A model generated the notes under the pieces. The model was not told the DNA's origin and did not search any database. It saw only the letters and a program-made list of their open reading frames with translations. Position numbers and translations under genes: made by a program. Positions 17,062 through 25,840 of a stretch of DNA of 64,000 bases are shown here, one piece after another. Numbering within the stretch: the first letter of the stretch is position 1; the number at the start of each line of letters is the position of its first letter. This stretch comes from RYN-230 sp963851025 (GTDB lineage Bacteria; Actinomycetota; Actinomycetes; Streptosporangiales; Streptosporangiaceae), in contig CAWKOA010000007.1 in NCBI GenBank assembly GCA_963851025.1, positions 124,001 to 188,000 of the forward strand. The letters run 5' to 3'.

Positions 17062-19715
17062 ATGGGGTTGCGTCTCCGGTCCATCCGCCAGCGAATCTTC
17101 CTGCTCGTCCTGGTCCCGGTGCTGTCCCTGATCGCTTTGTACGCGTTCGCGACGTTCATCACCGCCCGGGGGGCTCTCACCCTCTCCCAGGCGAGCACGA
17201 TCAAGTCCGCCACCGGCCAGCCCACGGGCGCGTTCCTGGCCCAGATCGACGCCGAACGGCCGCTCGCCGTCGTCTACCTGTCCAGCCCGACCGGCGCCAA
17301 CCTGGCCATGCTCCAGGTCCAGCAGACCAAGACCAGCGCGGCCGCCGCGGCCCTGCAGACCGCCCTGGGTTCCGCGGGGACGATGAACAACGCGACCGCC
17401 CCCGAGAAGCAGGCCATCAGCACCCTGCTGACGGACGTCAAGGGCCTTCCCGCGCTGCGCGCCCAGGTGCGCTCGCAGATCATCAGCAAATCCAGGGCCC
17501 TGGCCGAGTACAACGCCATGGTGGCCGACGCGTACTCGGTCCTCGACCAGGCCATCCTCGAGCAGACCAACGCCACGCTGGTCACCCAGGCCCAGGACTT
17601 CGTCCGGATGGGCCGGGCCGAGGACCTGATGCTGCAGGAGAGCGCGATCATCTCGGGCGACCTGGCCGCCCGGTCGTTCCCGGCCGCCGACCGGGAGGCG
17701 TTCACCCAGCTGGCCGGGGCCCGCCGGACCCTCTACAGCCAGACCCTGCCTGATCTCCAGCCGCGATACCGCGCCTACTACACCCACGCCATCAGCCCGC
17801 AGGCCATGACCGCCCTGTCCGCGCTGGAAGACCAGCTGATGAGCGACACCCGGACCGGCAGCCCGCCACCGGTCCAGCCGCAGCAGTGGGAGGCGGCGGT
17901 CGGCGGGGTGGCCGCGGGCCTGTCCCAGGCCGGGACCCAGGCGTCGAACGCGATCACCGCGCAGGCGACGACGAACTCCGACCACACCTACCTGGAACTC
18001 CTCCTGGCGGGCGGGCTGGGCCTGCTCGCGGTCATCTTGTCCATCCTCGTGTCGTTCGTGATCGGCCGGGGCCTGATCCGGGAGCTGGCCGCGCTGCGCG
18101 AGTCGGCGCTGGAACTGGCCAACGTGCGGCTGCCCAGCGTGGTGAACCGGCTGGCGGCCGGCCAGGACGTGGACATCTCCGCCGAGGCTCCCGAGCTGCC
18201 CACCAGCTCGGACGAGATCGGCCAGGTCCAGCAGGCCTTCAACGCGGTCCAGCAGACCGCGGTGGAAGCGGCCGTGGGCCAGGCCCGGCTGCGGCAGGGC
18301 ATCAGCGACATCTTCCGGAACCTGGCCCGGCGCAGCCAGTCGCTGCTGCACCGCCAGCTCGCCCTGCTCGACGCGATGGAGCGGCGGGCGAGGGAGCCGG
18401 AGGAACTCGAGGACCTGTTCCGCATCGACCACCTCACCACCCGCATGAGGCGGCACGCGGAGAGCCTGATCATCCTGTCCGGCGAGGCGCCCGCCCGGGC
18501 CTGGCGCCGGCCCGTCCCGTTCGTGGACGTGCTCCGGGCGTCCGTGGCCGAGGTCGAGGACTACACCCGGATCAAGGTCACCACCAATACCCGGGCGGCC
18601 ATCACCGGCCCCGCCGTGGCCGACGTCATCCACATGATCGCGGAGCTCGCGGAGAACGCCGTCGTCTTCTCCCCGCCGAACACCCCGGTGCTGATCAGCG
18701 GCGATGTGGTCGGCCGCGGGTTCGCGGTGGAGATCGAGGACCGCGGCCTCGGGCTGAGCGAGGAGCGGCGGGCGGAACTCAACGACCTTCTCGAGAACCC
18801 GCCGCCGTTCGACCTGTCCGGCAGCGACCAGCTCGGCCTGTTCGTCGCCAGCCAGCTGGCCAGGAAGCACAACATCCGGATCGTCCTGCGGGGCTCCCCC
18901 TACGGCGGGACGACCGCGATCGTGCTCATCCCGAACACCCTGGTCGTCTCCGAGGACAGCTACCAGCCGGACGGGACGGACCCGGGCACCGGCGCCAACG
19001 GTGGCGTGCAGCTGACCGGGCGGCACGCGGCCCGGGATGACACGGGCGGCCTGTCCGCCGTCGCCGGGGACACGGCCAGCCCGGCCGGGAAGCCTGTCCT
19101 CACCGAGGTGACCACGACCGCGCCGGACGACCTGGCCGAGCGGTGGCCGGCGGACAGCGGAACCGACCCCTGGACCGCCTTTGCCGGAACGGCCGGCGAG
19201 GACACGGGGAACGGCTGGGCCGCCCACGACGCGGCCGCCACCGCCAGCGGACCGCGGCCAGCACCACCGGCACCACCGGCACCAGCAACGGGGGGAACGG
19301 GTTCAGCGGGTTCCCCGGCCCCGGCGACGCGGGAGGCTGGCCGCCGGCCAGCACCTTCGGCCACCGGGACGCCGCGGAGACCGGCGATCAGGATCAGGAG
19401 GACTCGGACTTCGCGGAGGCGGACTCGCTGCCCCGCCGGGTCCGCCAGGCCAGCCTGGCCCCGCAGCTGCGGGAGAACACGCTGCACGGGCCGCCCGCCG
19501 CGAACGGCGACGCCGCGGCGGCGCCGGGGATCGTGGCGGAACGCTCACCCGAAGAGGCGAGGAGCACGATCACCGCGATCCAGCAGGGCTGGGAGCGCGG
19601 GCGTTCGCTGTTCGACCCGCCGGACAAGACCACGGACGCGATGACCGGCACCCAGCCCCCGGCGGAGCCCAGTCCCCCGGAGCCTGGGGAGGCCGGTCCC
19701 CAGGGCGATGAGTGA
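17062..19715 (+). CDS. cvnA: CvnA, conservon sensor histidine kinase (one frame break near C-terminus)
   Basis: Membrane sensor of a conservon, of about 884 aa. A first helix (IFLLVLVPVLSLIALYAFAT) is followed by a long extracellular NIT-like domain with DAERPLAVVYLSS, then a second helix (ELLLAGGLGLLAVILSILVS) and a HAMP-like region. The kinase-like part has LFRIDHLTTRMRRHAESL and an ATPase with ELAENAVVFSPPN, EDRGLGLS and GGTTAIVLIP. The last conserved block (DSLPRRVRQASLAPQLREN, EEARSTITAIQQGWERGR) is in another frame. Adding one G at 19249-19250 restores it and extends the protein to 19715 instead of stopping at 19644. Conservon kinases are thought to signal through the small GTPase of the same operon. 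cvnB begins 21 bp after the corrected stop. Confidence 0.9.
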
Positions 19716-19736
19716 CAGCAAGGGGAGCGGGAGCAG

Positions 19737-20180
19737 ATGAGTGCGGCAGAGCAGGAGAAGGGCGCGGGCACCGGGTCGCCGAGCGATCTGGACTGGCTGC
19801 TTGATGACCTGGTCGTGCGGGTCCCCGACGTAGACAAGGCGGTGATCCTGTCCCGTGACGGCCTGGCCATCGCCGCGTCGAGCGCGCTGACCCGGGAGGA
19901 CGCGGAGCACCTGTCCGCCGTGGCGTCCGGGTTCCAGAGCCTGGCCCGGGGAGCGGGCCGCCACTTCGGCGGGGGCTACGTCCGGCAGACCATCGTGGAA
20001 ATGGACACGGCCTTCCTGTTCGTGACCTCGGCGGGTGAGGGCAGCTGCCTGGCGGTGCTGAGCCCGGCCAGCGCGGACGCGGGCCTGGTGGCCTACGAGA
20101 TGGCGATCCTGGTGAAGCGGGTGGGCCAGCACCTGTCGGTGAACCCCCGGCCGGGTACGGCCGGGGAGCTCACGGACTGA
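19737..20180 (+). CDS. cvnB: CvnB, Roadblock/LC7 (MglB-like) protein
   Basis: Small Roadblock/LC7 protein of 147 aa, the conservon partner expected to dimerise and act on the GTPase CvnD, as MglB acts on MglA. The core LDWLLDDLVVRVPDVDKAV is followed by LSRDGLAIAAS, SGFQSLARGAGRHFGGG, TIVEMDTAFLFVTSAGEGS and YEMAILVKRVGQHL. It starts with ATG at 19737, preceded by AAGGGGAGCGGGAGC. It lies between cvnA and cvnC on one transcript. There is no signal peptide or membrane segment, so it is cytoplasmic. Confidence 0.95.
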   Translation: MSAAEQEKGAGTGSPSDLDWLLDDLVVRVPDVDKAVILSRDGLAIAASSALTREDAEHLSAVASGFQSLARGAGRHFGGGYVRQTIVEMDTAFLFVTSAGEGSCLAVLSPASADAGLVAYEMAILVKRVGQHLSVNPRPGTAGELTD

Positions 20181-20187
20181 CTCCGGC

Positions 20188-20562
20188 ATGCCGTCGCCTG
20201 ACGATCACTGGCTGGACGAGGAAGCCGGCCCGGTCGTACGGCCCTACGCGCTGATCCGCGGCCGGACCCGGCCCAGCGGGGAGGCCCTCGACCTGATCGC
20301 GATCATCACGGCGGTGCGCGGGGTCCAGCTGGATCCGTCGTCCCTGGACCCGGAGCACTTCGCGGTGCTCCGGCTCTGCCGGCTGCCCACCTCGGTGGCG
20401 GAGATCGCGTCCGATCTCGACCTGCCCCTGGGGGTGGTCCGCATCCTGCTGGGTGACCTGCAGGACCGCTCCCTCGTCTCGATTCATCACCCCATCTCGC
20501 CGGCCCGGCTGCCTGACGTGCAGATCCTGAAGGAGGTCGTCGATGGACTACGCCGCCTCTGA
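20188..20562 (+). CDS. cvnC: CvnC, DUF742 protein
   Basis: Conservon DUF742 protein of 124 aa. It begins with a short acidic stretch and the typical VVRPYALIRGRTRP. A winged-helix-like part follows (EHFAVLRLCRLPTSVAEIA, LDLPLGVVRILLGDL), ending VQILKEVVDGLRRL. The fold suggests DNA or protein binding; its biochemical role in conservons is not settled. It starts eight bases after cvnB. Its last codons contain the perfect Shine-Dalgarno of cvnD, and its stop lies inside cvnD, so the two overlap by 20 bp. Confidence 0.95.
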   Translation: MPSPDDHWLDEEAGPVVRPYALIRGRTRPSGEALDLIAIITAVRGVQLDPSSLDPEHFAVLRLCRLPTSVAEIASDLDLPLGVVRILLGDLQDRSLVSIHHPISPARLPDVQILKEVVDGLRRL

Positions 20563-21176
20563 CCGGGCTGGGAGCTTCTCGGCGGATGCCAGTCACCATC
20601 AAGATCCTTATCGCGGGTGGCTTCGGGGTCGGGAAGACCACGCTGGTCGGGTCGCTGACCGAGATCCGGCCGCTGCGCACCGAGGAGCCGCTCAGCGAGC
20701 CGGGTGCGGCGGTGGACCGGCTCGACGGGGTGGAGCGCAAGACCACCACCACCGTGGCCCTGGACTTCGGCCGGATCACCATCCGCGAGAACCTGGTCAT
20801 CTACCTGTTCGGCACCCCGGGCCAGGAGCGGTTCTGGTTCATGTGGGACGAGCTGGCCCGCGGCGCGCTGGGCGCGATCGTCATGGCCGACACCCGGCGG
20901 CTGGCTGACTGCTTCCCGTCCGTGGACTACTTCGAGCAGCGCGGCATCCCGTTCGTGGTCGGGGTCAACTGCTTCGACGGCGCGCGGAGATACCGCGCCG
21001 AGGCGGTCCGGGCCGCGCTGGACCTGGACCCGGAGGTGCCGGTGGTGCTGTGTGACGCCCGGCAGCGGGCGTCCTGCCGGGATGGCCTGATCGCCCTGGT
21101 CGAGCACGCCCTGCAGGTGATCAGGAAGCGCCGCGAGTACGCGGCCGAGGCGGCCGCGCCCGCCCCCGGCGGGTGA
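20543..21176 (+). CDS. cvnD: CvnD, MglA-like small GTPase (one frame break after the N-terminus)
   Basis: Ras-like GTPase that ends the conservon, of 210 aa when corrected. It has P-loop IAGGFGVGKTT, the switch II-like motif YLFGTPGQERFWFMWDEL, and VGVNCFDG in place of NKxD. The ATG at 20543 (MDYAASDRAGSFS) has a perfect AAGGAGGT five bases upstream and overlaps cvnC. It runs into the wrong frame because of one extra G near 20584-20585; the GTPase frame then resumes at MPVTIKILIAGG. The alternative start, ATG 20586, has no ribosome site, so I take 20543 as genuine. It probably relays the CvnA/CvnB state to unknown targets. Confidence 0.93.
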
Positions 21177-21182
21177 GCCCGG

Positions 21183-22283
21183 TCAGGTGCGCCAGATGAG
21201 CACCAGCGCGCAATCGTCGGAGCCGCCGCCACCGGCCTTGACCACCCGCACCAGCTCGGTGGCGGCGTTCCGGAAGCCGGATGCCACCAGCCGGCTGGCC
21301 TCACCCAGCAGCCGGTCCGTGCCGGCGTCGATGTCCAGGCCCGGCGCCTCCACCAGGCCATCGGTGTAGAGCATCAGCGCGTCCCCGGACCGCAGCGCGC
21401 CGTGCACCGGCGTGGCACGCGGATCCGGGACTACGCCCAGCACGATGCCGCGGGCCTGGGTCACCTTCCAGGTTCCGCTGCCCGCGTCGAACTGGGCGGG
21501 CGGCGGATGCCCGGCCGAGGCCAGCATGTACTCGCCGGTGGCCAGGTCCAGGGCCAGGTGCACGGCGGTGACGAAACCCTCGACCGACGGCCCGCGGCGC
21601 AGGTAGGAGTTGCACGCGGGGAGGAACTCCCCCTGCGGCACCGAGCCCAGCAGGCCGCCGAAGGCCCCGGAGAGCAGCAGCGCCCGGGTCCCGGCGTCCA
21701 CCCCCTTGCCGGACACGTCGACGAGGGCGACCTCCAGGGTCTTCCCGTCACACGACGAGACCAGGAAGTCGCCGCCGAACGAGGAGCCCCCGGCCGGGCG
21801 GAGCACGGCGGCGGACTGCCAGCCGGCGGGCAGCTCGGGCAGCCGGGCCTGGGCCCGGATCCGGTCCCGCAGCTCGACCAGCATCCGGTCCCCGCGCAGC
21901 CCCTGCACGCCCAGCTTCCACCGGGTCCGGGCCAGCGCGTCCGCGAACAGCGCGGTGACCACGACCGTCGCGATGATGCCGGCCCCGGCGCGGTCGTGCA
22001 GCCCGTCGTACAGCAGCATGACCGCGACCAAGCCGAACAGGATCCGCAGCGCCCGGGGCCACAGCAGCAGCCCCCCGGCCAGGACGGGCAGGATCATCAT
22101 TCCCGGCGAGAACCACCACTCCGACAGGTGCACGGCGGCCACCCCGATGGCCACCGTGGCGACGGTCAGGACGAAGGCCATCCGGCGGTTGCGGGTGATG
22201 AACTGGCGCCGGACCTGGCCGGCCACCCGGGCCGCCGCCGAGCGGGCAAGCCGGGCAGAACGGGTGAGGGGCCGGGAAACCAT
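21183..22283 (-). CDS. Membrane-anchored SpoIIE/PP2C phosphatase
   Basis: A serine phosphatase of 366 aa. A basic N-terminus leads into three or four hydrophobic helices (MAFVLTVATVAIGVAAVHL, MMILPVLAGGLLLWP, ILFGLVAVMLLYDGL, AGIIATVVVTALFADALA). A cytoplasmic SpoIIE domain follows with GGDFLVSS, VDVSGKGVDAGTRALLL, ASAGHPPPAQFD, LMLYTDGLVEAPG and GGGGSDDCALVLI, so the metal-binding aspartates are present. Start ATG at 22283 is chosen because the longer reading has no membrane-type N-terminus. It is convergent with the conservon, only six bases past the cvnD stop, and divergent from eis. It lacks the PAS, GAF and ATPase parts of the phosphatase at 698. Confidence 0.9.
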   Translation of the reverse strand: MVSRPLTRSARLARSAAARVAGQVRRQFITRNRRMAFVLTVATVAIGVAAVHLSEWWFSPGMMILPVLAGGLLLWPRALRILFGLVAVMLLYDGLHDRAGAGIIATVVVTALFADALARTRWKLGVQGLRGDRMLVELRDRIRAQARLPELPAGWQSAAVLRPAGGSSFGGDFLVSSCDGKTLEVALVDVSGKGVDAGTRALLLSGAFGGLLGSVPQGEFLPACNSYLRRGPSVEGFVTAVHLALDLATGEYMLASAGHPPPAQFDAGSGTWKVTQARGIVLGVVPDPRATPVHGALRSGDALMLYTDGLVEAPGLDIDAGTDRLLGEASRLVASGFRNAATELVRVVKAGGGGSDDCALVLIWRT

Positions 22284-22373
22284 GATGGGCGAACTGTATC
22301 CGCACCCCCGCTGGTCTGGCACGCTCCCAAACTGATTGGCGCAGCCCGGGGCGGACCAGGTAGGAATGCGGGC

Positions 22374-23652
22374 ATGGCAGCGCACTTCCCGATCAGGGCG
22401 GTCGGAGAGAACGAGTTCGACGCCTTCCACCGCACCAACGAGCACGCGTTCCACGACAGCCCGCCGTCACCGCGGCACCGGGCCGAGATGCTGGACCGCC
22501 TCGAACTCGACCGCACCCTGGCGGCCTTCGACGGCGCCACCCCCGTGGCCAGCGCCGGCGCGTGGAGCTTCCGGATGACGGTGCCGGGCGCGATGGCGGC
22601 GGCCGCCGGGGTGACCTGGATCGCGGTCATGCCCTCGCACCGGCGGCGCGGCATCCTCACCAGCCTGATGCGCCGGCAGATCGACGACATCCACGAGCGG
22701 GGCGAGCCGATCGCGGTGCTCTGGGCCTCGGACGCGCGGATCTACGGCCGGTTCGGGTACGGCCGCGCGTCCTGGCACTCGAGCTTCACGATCCGGCACG
22801 GCGAGGGCGCGCTGAGCTCCCAGGCGCCCGCGGACCCGGGGCTGCGGCTGCGGATCACCGAGCCGCAGGCGGCCCTGGCCGAGCTGGCCAAGGTCTACGA
22901 CACGCTGCTGCCAACCCAGCCAGGCTTCTTCATCAGGAGCGAATCCTGGTGGAACCACATCGTGGAGGACCCGGACGAGGGGCGGCCCGGGTCCGCCCCG
23001 CTGCGCTGCGTGCTCGCCGAAGACGACACGGGCCCCCGCGGCTACGCGCTGTACAGCGGCCGGGGCCGGTGGGACGAGGACACGTTCCTCCCCGACGCCG
23101 CCCTGGACATCCGGGAACTGGCCGCCACCGACCCGGCGGCGACCGCCGCGCTCTGGTCCGACCTGCTCAGCCGGGACCTGGTCAGCGAGGTGACGGCCCG
23201 GCTGAGGCCGGTGGACGACCCGCTGCTGCACCTGCTGGCCGACGCCCGGCGGGCCCGTCCCCGGGTCAGCGACGGGCTCTGGGTGCGGATCATCGACGTG
23301 CCGGGGGCGCTGACCGCGCGCCGCTACGCGGCCCCGCTCGACCTGGTCATCGAGGTCACCGACGAGATGTGCCCGTGGAACGCGGGACGGTGGCGGGTGC
23401 GCGGCTCCGGCCCCGTGCTGGCCGGCGCCGGGACCAGCCCGGGGGCCGGCACGGCAGAATGCGAGCGGACCTCCGCGGCGCCGGACGTCATCCTGCCCGC
23501 GGCCACGCTGGGGGCGGCTTATCTCGGCGGCACGCTGCTCGGGACGCTGGCCCGGGCCGGCCTGGCCACCGAGCGTGCGCAGCGGCGCCCTCGCGGCGCT
23601 GTCGGCGGCGCTGTCCTGGGACCCCGCGCCCTGGTGCCCCACGATCTTCTAG
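22374..23652 (+). CDS. eis: Eis-family GNAT N-acetyltransferase (frame break near C-terminus)
   Basis: Acetyltransferase of the enhanced-intracellular-survival type, which acetylates amines, aminoglycosides or protein lysines with acetyl-CoA. The N-terminal GNAT domain has AGVTWIAVMPSHRRRGILTS and IAVLWASDARIYGRFGYG. A second GNAT-like part (PTQPGFFIRSESWWNHIVED) and a C-terminal SCP2-like domain (YLGGTLLGTLARAG) follow. The family's C-terminus WDPAPWCPTIF is encoded in the next frame and ends at the TAG at 23650-23652. One extra base near 23573 explains the shift, and the corrected length is 425 aa. Start ATG 22374 follows AGGTAGGA. In the literature Eis ends in a catalytic carboxylate, so the frame matters for activity. 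Confidence 0.87.
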
Positions 23653-23925
23653 CGGGGCTGAGCAAGGCCTTCGGCCACGCCTTGCCCGTGGGCGGGCTGG
23701 CGGGGGACATCTCACCGCGGCAAAATAAACGCCGCGGCCGAGATGCCCACCCCGCCACCCGCCGGGATATGCGCTGCCCCGCTGGGATTCGCGCCGCCGC
23801 ATCCCGCGCCCCCGGCTACTCCGGCCACCGCGCCGCCGCGCCGCCGCGAGGATTTGCGCCGATTCCATCACGTTCGCAGGACTGGCTCACGGACGGCTGG
23901 AAAGAGTAGTCAGTGGAGGGTGCCG
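23653..23925. other. Spacer after eis
   Basis: These 273 bp hold no convincing gene. The reading frame open from 23743 has no ribosome site and proline/alanine-rich, non-family sequence. The real downstream gene starts at 23926. Confidence 0.5.
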
Positions 23926-24303
23926 ATGCCCGGGATGAAGATCACGCTTGGTTCGGCCATGCGGGCCAGGGATGTGTCCCGGCCCCGGCCGGAGCACGAG
24001 GCCGCCGCGGAGGAGGCCGCGAGCAGCCTGCCGTCCGCCCGGCCGCACCCTCCGCGCCCCGGGCCGTCACGGCCGGCGCCGCCCAAGGCCGGCCCCGCCA
24101 GCACCCCAGAGGCCGCACCGCCGGCGGCGACCACCCCGGCCGCACCGTCGCCGCCCGGTAAGCCCGCCGCGCCAGCCCCGGCGGCCGGGCAGCCCAAATC
24201 ACCGGGGCAGCCGAAGGCACCGGGCCAGAACCGGGACGGGGGGCGGGGACGCAGCGGGGGGCGGGGCAAGCGGCACCGGACCCGGAGGAGGGGCGGGCGC
24301 TGA
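23926..24303 (+). CDS. Small hypothetical protein with basic Arg/Gly-rich tail
   Basis: A 125-aa protein starting with ATG 23926, preceded by GGAGGG at good spacing. The N-terminus MKITLGSAMRARDVSRPRPE looks conserved in style. It is followed by an acidic stretch (EHEAAAEEAASS), a long proline/alanine linker and a strongly basic tail rich in RG and RRR (GGRGRSGGRGKRHRTRRRGG). I do not recognise a named family. The basic RG-rich end suggests RNA or DNA binding, which is inference only. It lies between eis and the convergent rpiB. The nearby in-frame extension to 23743 is not supported. Confidence 0.6.
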   Translation: MPGMKITLGSAMRARDVSRPRPEHEAAAEEAASSLPSARPHPPRPGPSRPAPPKAGPASTPEAAPPAATTPAAPSPPGKPAAPAPAAGQPKSPGQPKAPGQNRDGGRGRSGGRGKRHRTRRRGGR

Positions 24304-24389
24304 GCCCAGGCGGCCAGCTCAGCCCAGCCGGGCAGCTCCGCCGGCCGCCTATTAACCCAGCCCAGCCGGCTCGGCGGTCTGTGAGGTGG

Positions 24390-24869
24390 CTAGACGCTGG
24401 CTGGGGGTTCGGGGGGGAGTTCGCCGGTCTTCTCGTACTCGGCGATCATTTCCAGCCGGCGGGCGTGGCGGGGCTCGCCGGAGAAGGCGGTCTCGACGAA
24501 GGTCTGGGCGAAGCCGACCGCGTCCGCGACGGGGTACATGCGGGCACCGAGGCTGAGGATGTTGGCGTCGTTGTGCAGGCGGGCGAGGCGGGCGGTCTCC
24601 GTGGTCCAGGCGATGGCGGCCCGGATGCCGCGGACCTTGTTGGCCGCGATCTGCTCCCCGTTGCCGGACCCGCCGATCACGATGCCCAGGCTGTCCGGGT
24701 CCGCGGCGACGGCGCTGGCCGCGCGCATCACGTAGACGGGGTAGTCGTCCTGCGGGTGGTAGCTGGCCGGACCGCAGTCGACCGCCTGGTGGCCGGCTTC
24801 GCCCAGCCACTCGATCAGGGCCGCCTTGAGTTCGTATCCGGCGTGGTCAGATCCCAGGTAGACGCGCAC
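24390..24869 (-). CDS. rpiB: Ribose-5-phosphate isomerase B
   Basis: RpiB/LacAB family sugar isomerase of 159 aa, interconverting ribose 5-phosphate and ribulose 5-phosphate in the pentose phosphate pathway. MRVYLGSDHAGYELKAALI opens the protein. DCGPASYHPQDDYP follows, then the phosphate-site loop GIVIGGSGNGEQIAANKV, HNDANILSLGARM and the closing helix. In RpiB of the actinobacterial type a glutamate serves as the base where other members use cysteine; here the position reads GGSGNGEQ, with the glutamate present. A complete gene with a normal start. It lies downstream of the nitroreductase-like gene but is separated from it by a strong hairpin. Confidence 0.95.
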   Translation of the reverse strand: MRVYLGSDHAGYELKAALIEWLGEAGHQAVDCGPASYHPQDDYPVYVMRAASAVAADPDSLGIVIGGSGNGEQIAANKVRGIRAAIAWTTETARLARLHNDANILSLGARMYPVADAVGFAQTFVETAFSGEPRHARRLEMIAEYEKTGELPPEPPASV

Positions 24870-24908
24870 GGGATCAGTCTGTCAGAACGCGGCGGCCCAG
24901 CGCCGGAT

Positions 24909-24945
24909 CAGGTCAGGGAACGGCAGCGTGCCGTTCCCTGACCTG
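24909..24945. terminator. 17-bp perfect hairpin between the DsbA-like gene and rpiB
   Basis: Arms 24909-24925 and 24929-24945 pair perfectly around GCG. The hairpin lies 41 bp beyond the DsbA-like stop and 40 bp before the rpiB start, so it should end the upstream transcript on the minus strand. There is no T-run, as is usual in GC-rich actinomycetes. Confidence 0.75.
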
Positions 24946-24988
24946 GACCGTGCCTAATTCAGACCGTGCCTAATTCAGACCGTGCTCA
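24946..24988. repeat. 16-bp tandem repeat at the end of the DsbA-like gene
   Basis: GACCGTGCCTAATTCA occurs at 24946-24961 and 24962-24977, with a partial third copy that runs into the stop codon at 24986-24988. It adjoins the hairpin at 24909-24945. Confidence 0.75.
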
Positions 24989-25603
24989 GGTGAAGATCGG
25001 GTCGCGGGTCCGGCTGCGCTTGAGCTCGAAGAAGCCGTCGGTCTGGGTCACCAGCATCACGCCGTCCCAGAGCTTCGCGGCCGCGTCGCCCCGCGGGATC
25101 GGGGAGACCACCGGGCCGAAGATGGAAGTGCCGTTGACCGAGATCACCGGGGTGCCCACCTCGTAGCCAACCCGGTCGATGCCGTCCGCGTGCGAGGCCC
25201 GGAGCGCCTCGTCGTACTCGGTGGAGTCCATCGCGTCGGCCAGCTCGGCGGGCAGCCCGGCCTCGGCCAGCGCGGCCTCGATGGTGGCCCGGTCCTTCGG
25301 CGCCTTCTCGTGGTGGAAGCGGTTGCCGAGCGCGGTGTACAGCGGGCCGAGCACGCTGGGCCCGAACTTCTGCTCCGCGGCGATCGCGACCCGCACCGGC
25401 CCCCAGGCCTGCTTCATCAGCTCCTGGTACCGCTCGGGCATGTCGTCCTTGCCCTCGTTCAGCACCGCGAGGCTCATCACGTGCCAGTTGACCTGGACCG
25501 GCCGGACCTGCTCCACCTCGAGCATCCAGCGGGACGCGATCCACGCCCACGGGCACAGCGGGTCAAACCAGAAATCGACCGGGGTAGGCTCCTGCTCGGC
25601 CAT
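24986..25603 (-). CDS. DsbA-family protein, Rv2466c-like (mycothiol-dependent nitroreductase family)
   Basis: Thioredoxin-fold protein of 205 aa of the DsbA/FrnE group close to Mycobacterium Rv2466c, a mycothiol-dependent reductase. VDFWFDPLCPWAWIASRW carries one active-site cysteine; where Rv2466c is described as CPWC, this reads CPWA, so it would act as a monothiol enzyme. The helical insert MPERYQELMKQAWGPVRVA and the cis-proline region GTPVISVNGTSIFGPV are visible. ATG 25603 follows AAGGAG at good spacing; the upstream reading adds non-family residues. The gene is monocistronic, ending in a repeat and hairpin, and divergent from pepN. Confidence 0.88.
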   Translation of the reverse strand: MAEQEPTPVDFWFDPLCPWAWIASRWMLEVEQVRPVQVNWHVMSLAVLNEGKDDMPERYQELMKQAWGPVRVAIAAEQKFGPSVLGPLYTALGNRFHHEKAPKDRATIEAALAEAGLPAELADAMDSTEYDEALRASHADGIDRVGYEVGTPVISVNGTSIFGPVVSPIPRGDAAAKLWDGVMLVTQTDGFFELKRSRTRDPIFT

Positions 25604-25840
25604 GGGGCTCCTTCTCATCGGGGGGCGGGGCCAGCCCACGGGCTGGCCGGTGGTTCAGGCTTTCCGGGGTTCGCGGGCCGGCGCAGGGGTGCCGGCTGCT
25701 CCTCACTCAGCCTGCAACCGGGAGGCGCCCAACCGCATTCCGCCTCCGGCCATGGGAAAATGCCTCAGCGGCGGCCCGGACGAACTGCGGGCGGCGGAAA
25801 CGTGGACACCCACACCGTGGACATGAAAGGTGCCAGGTAC

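Noticed and set aside
6917..21176. Idea that the hopanoid and conservon region is a horizontally acquired island
   Set aside because: No integrase, tRNA, direct repeats or change in base composition at the borders; both gene sets are normal for actinomycetes.
21402..23909. 835-aa plus-strand frame that includes eis
   Set aside because: Only the part from 22374 is eis; the upstream half is the complement of the membrane phosphatase and has no motif.
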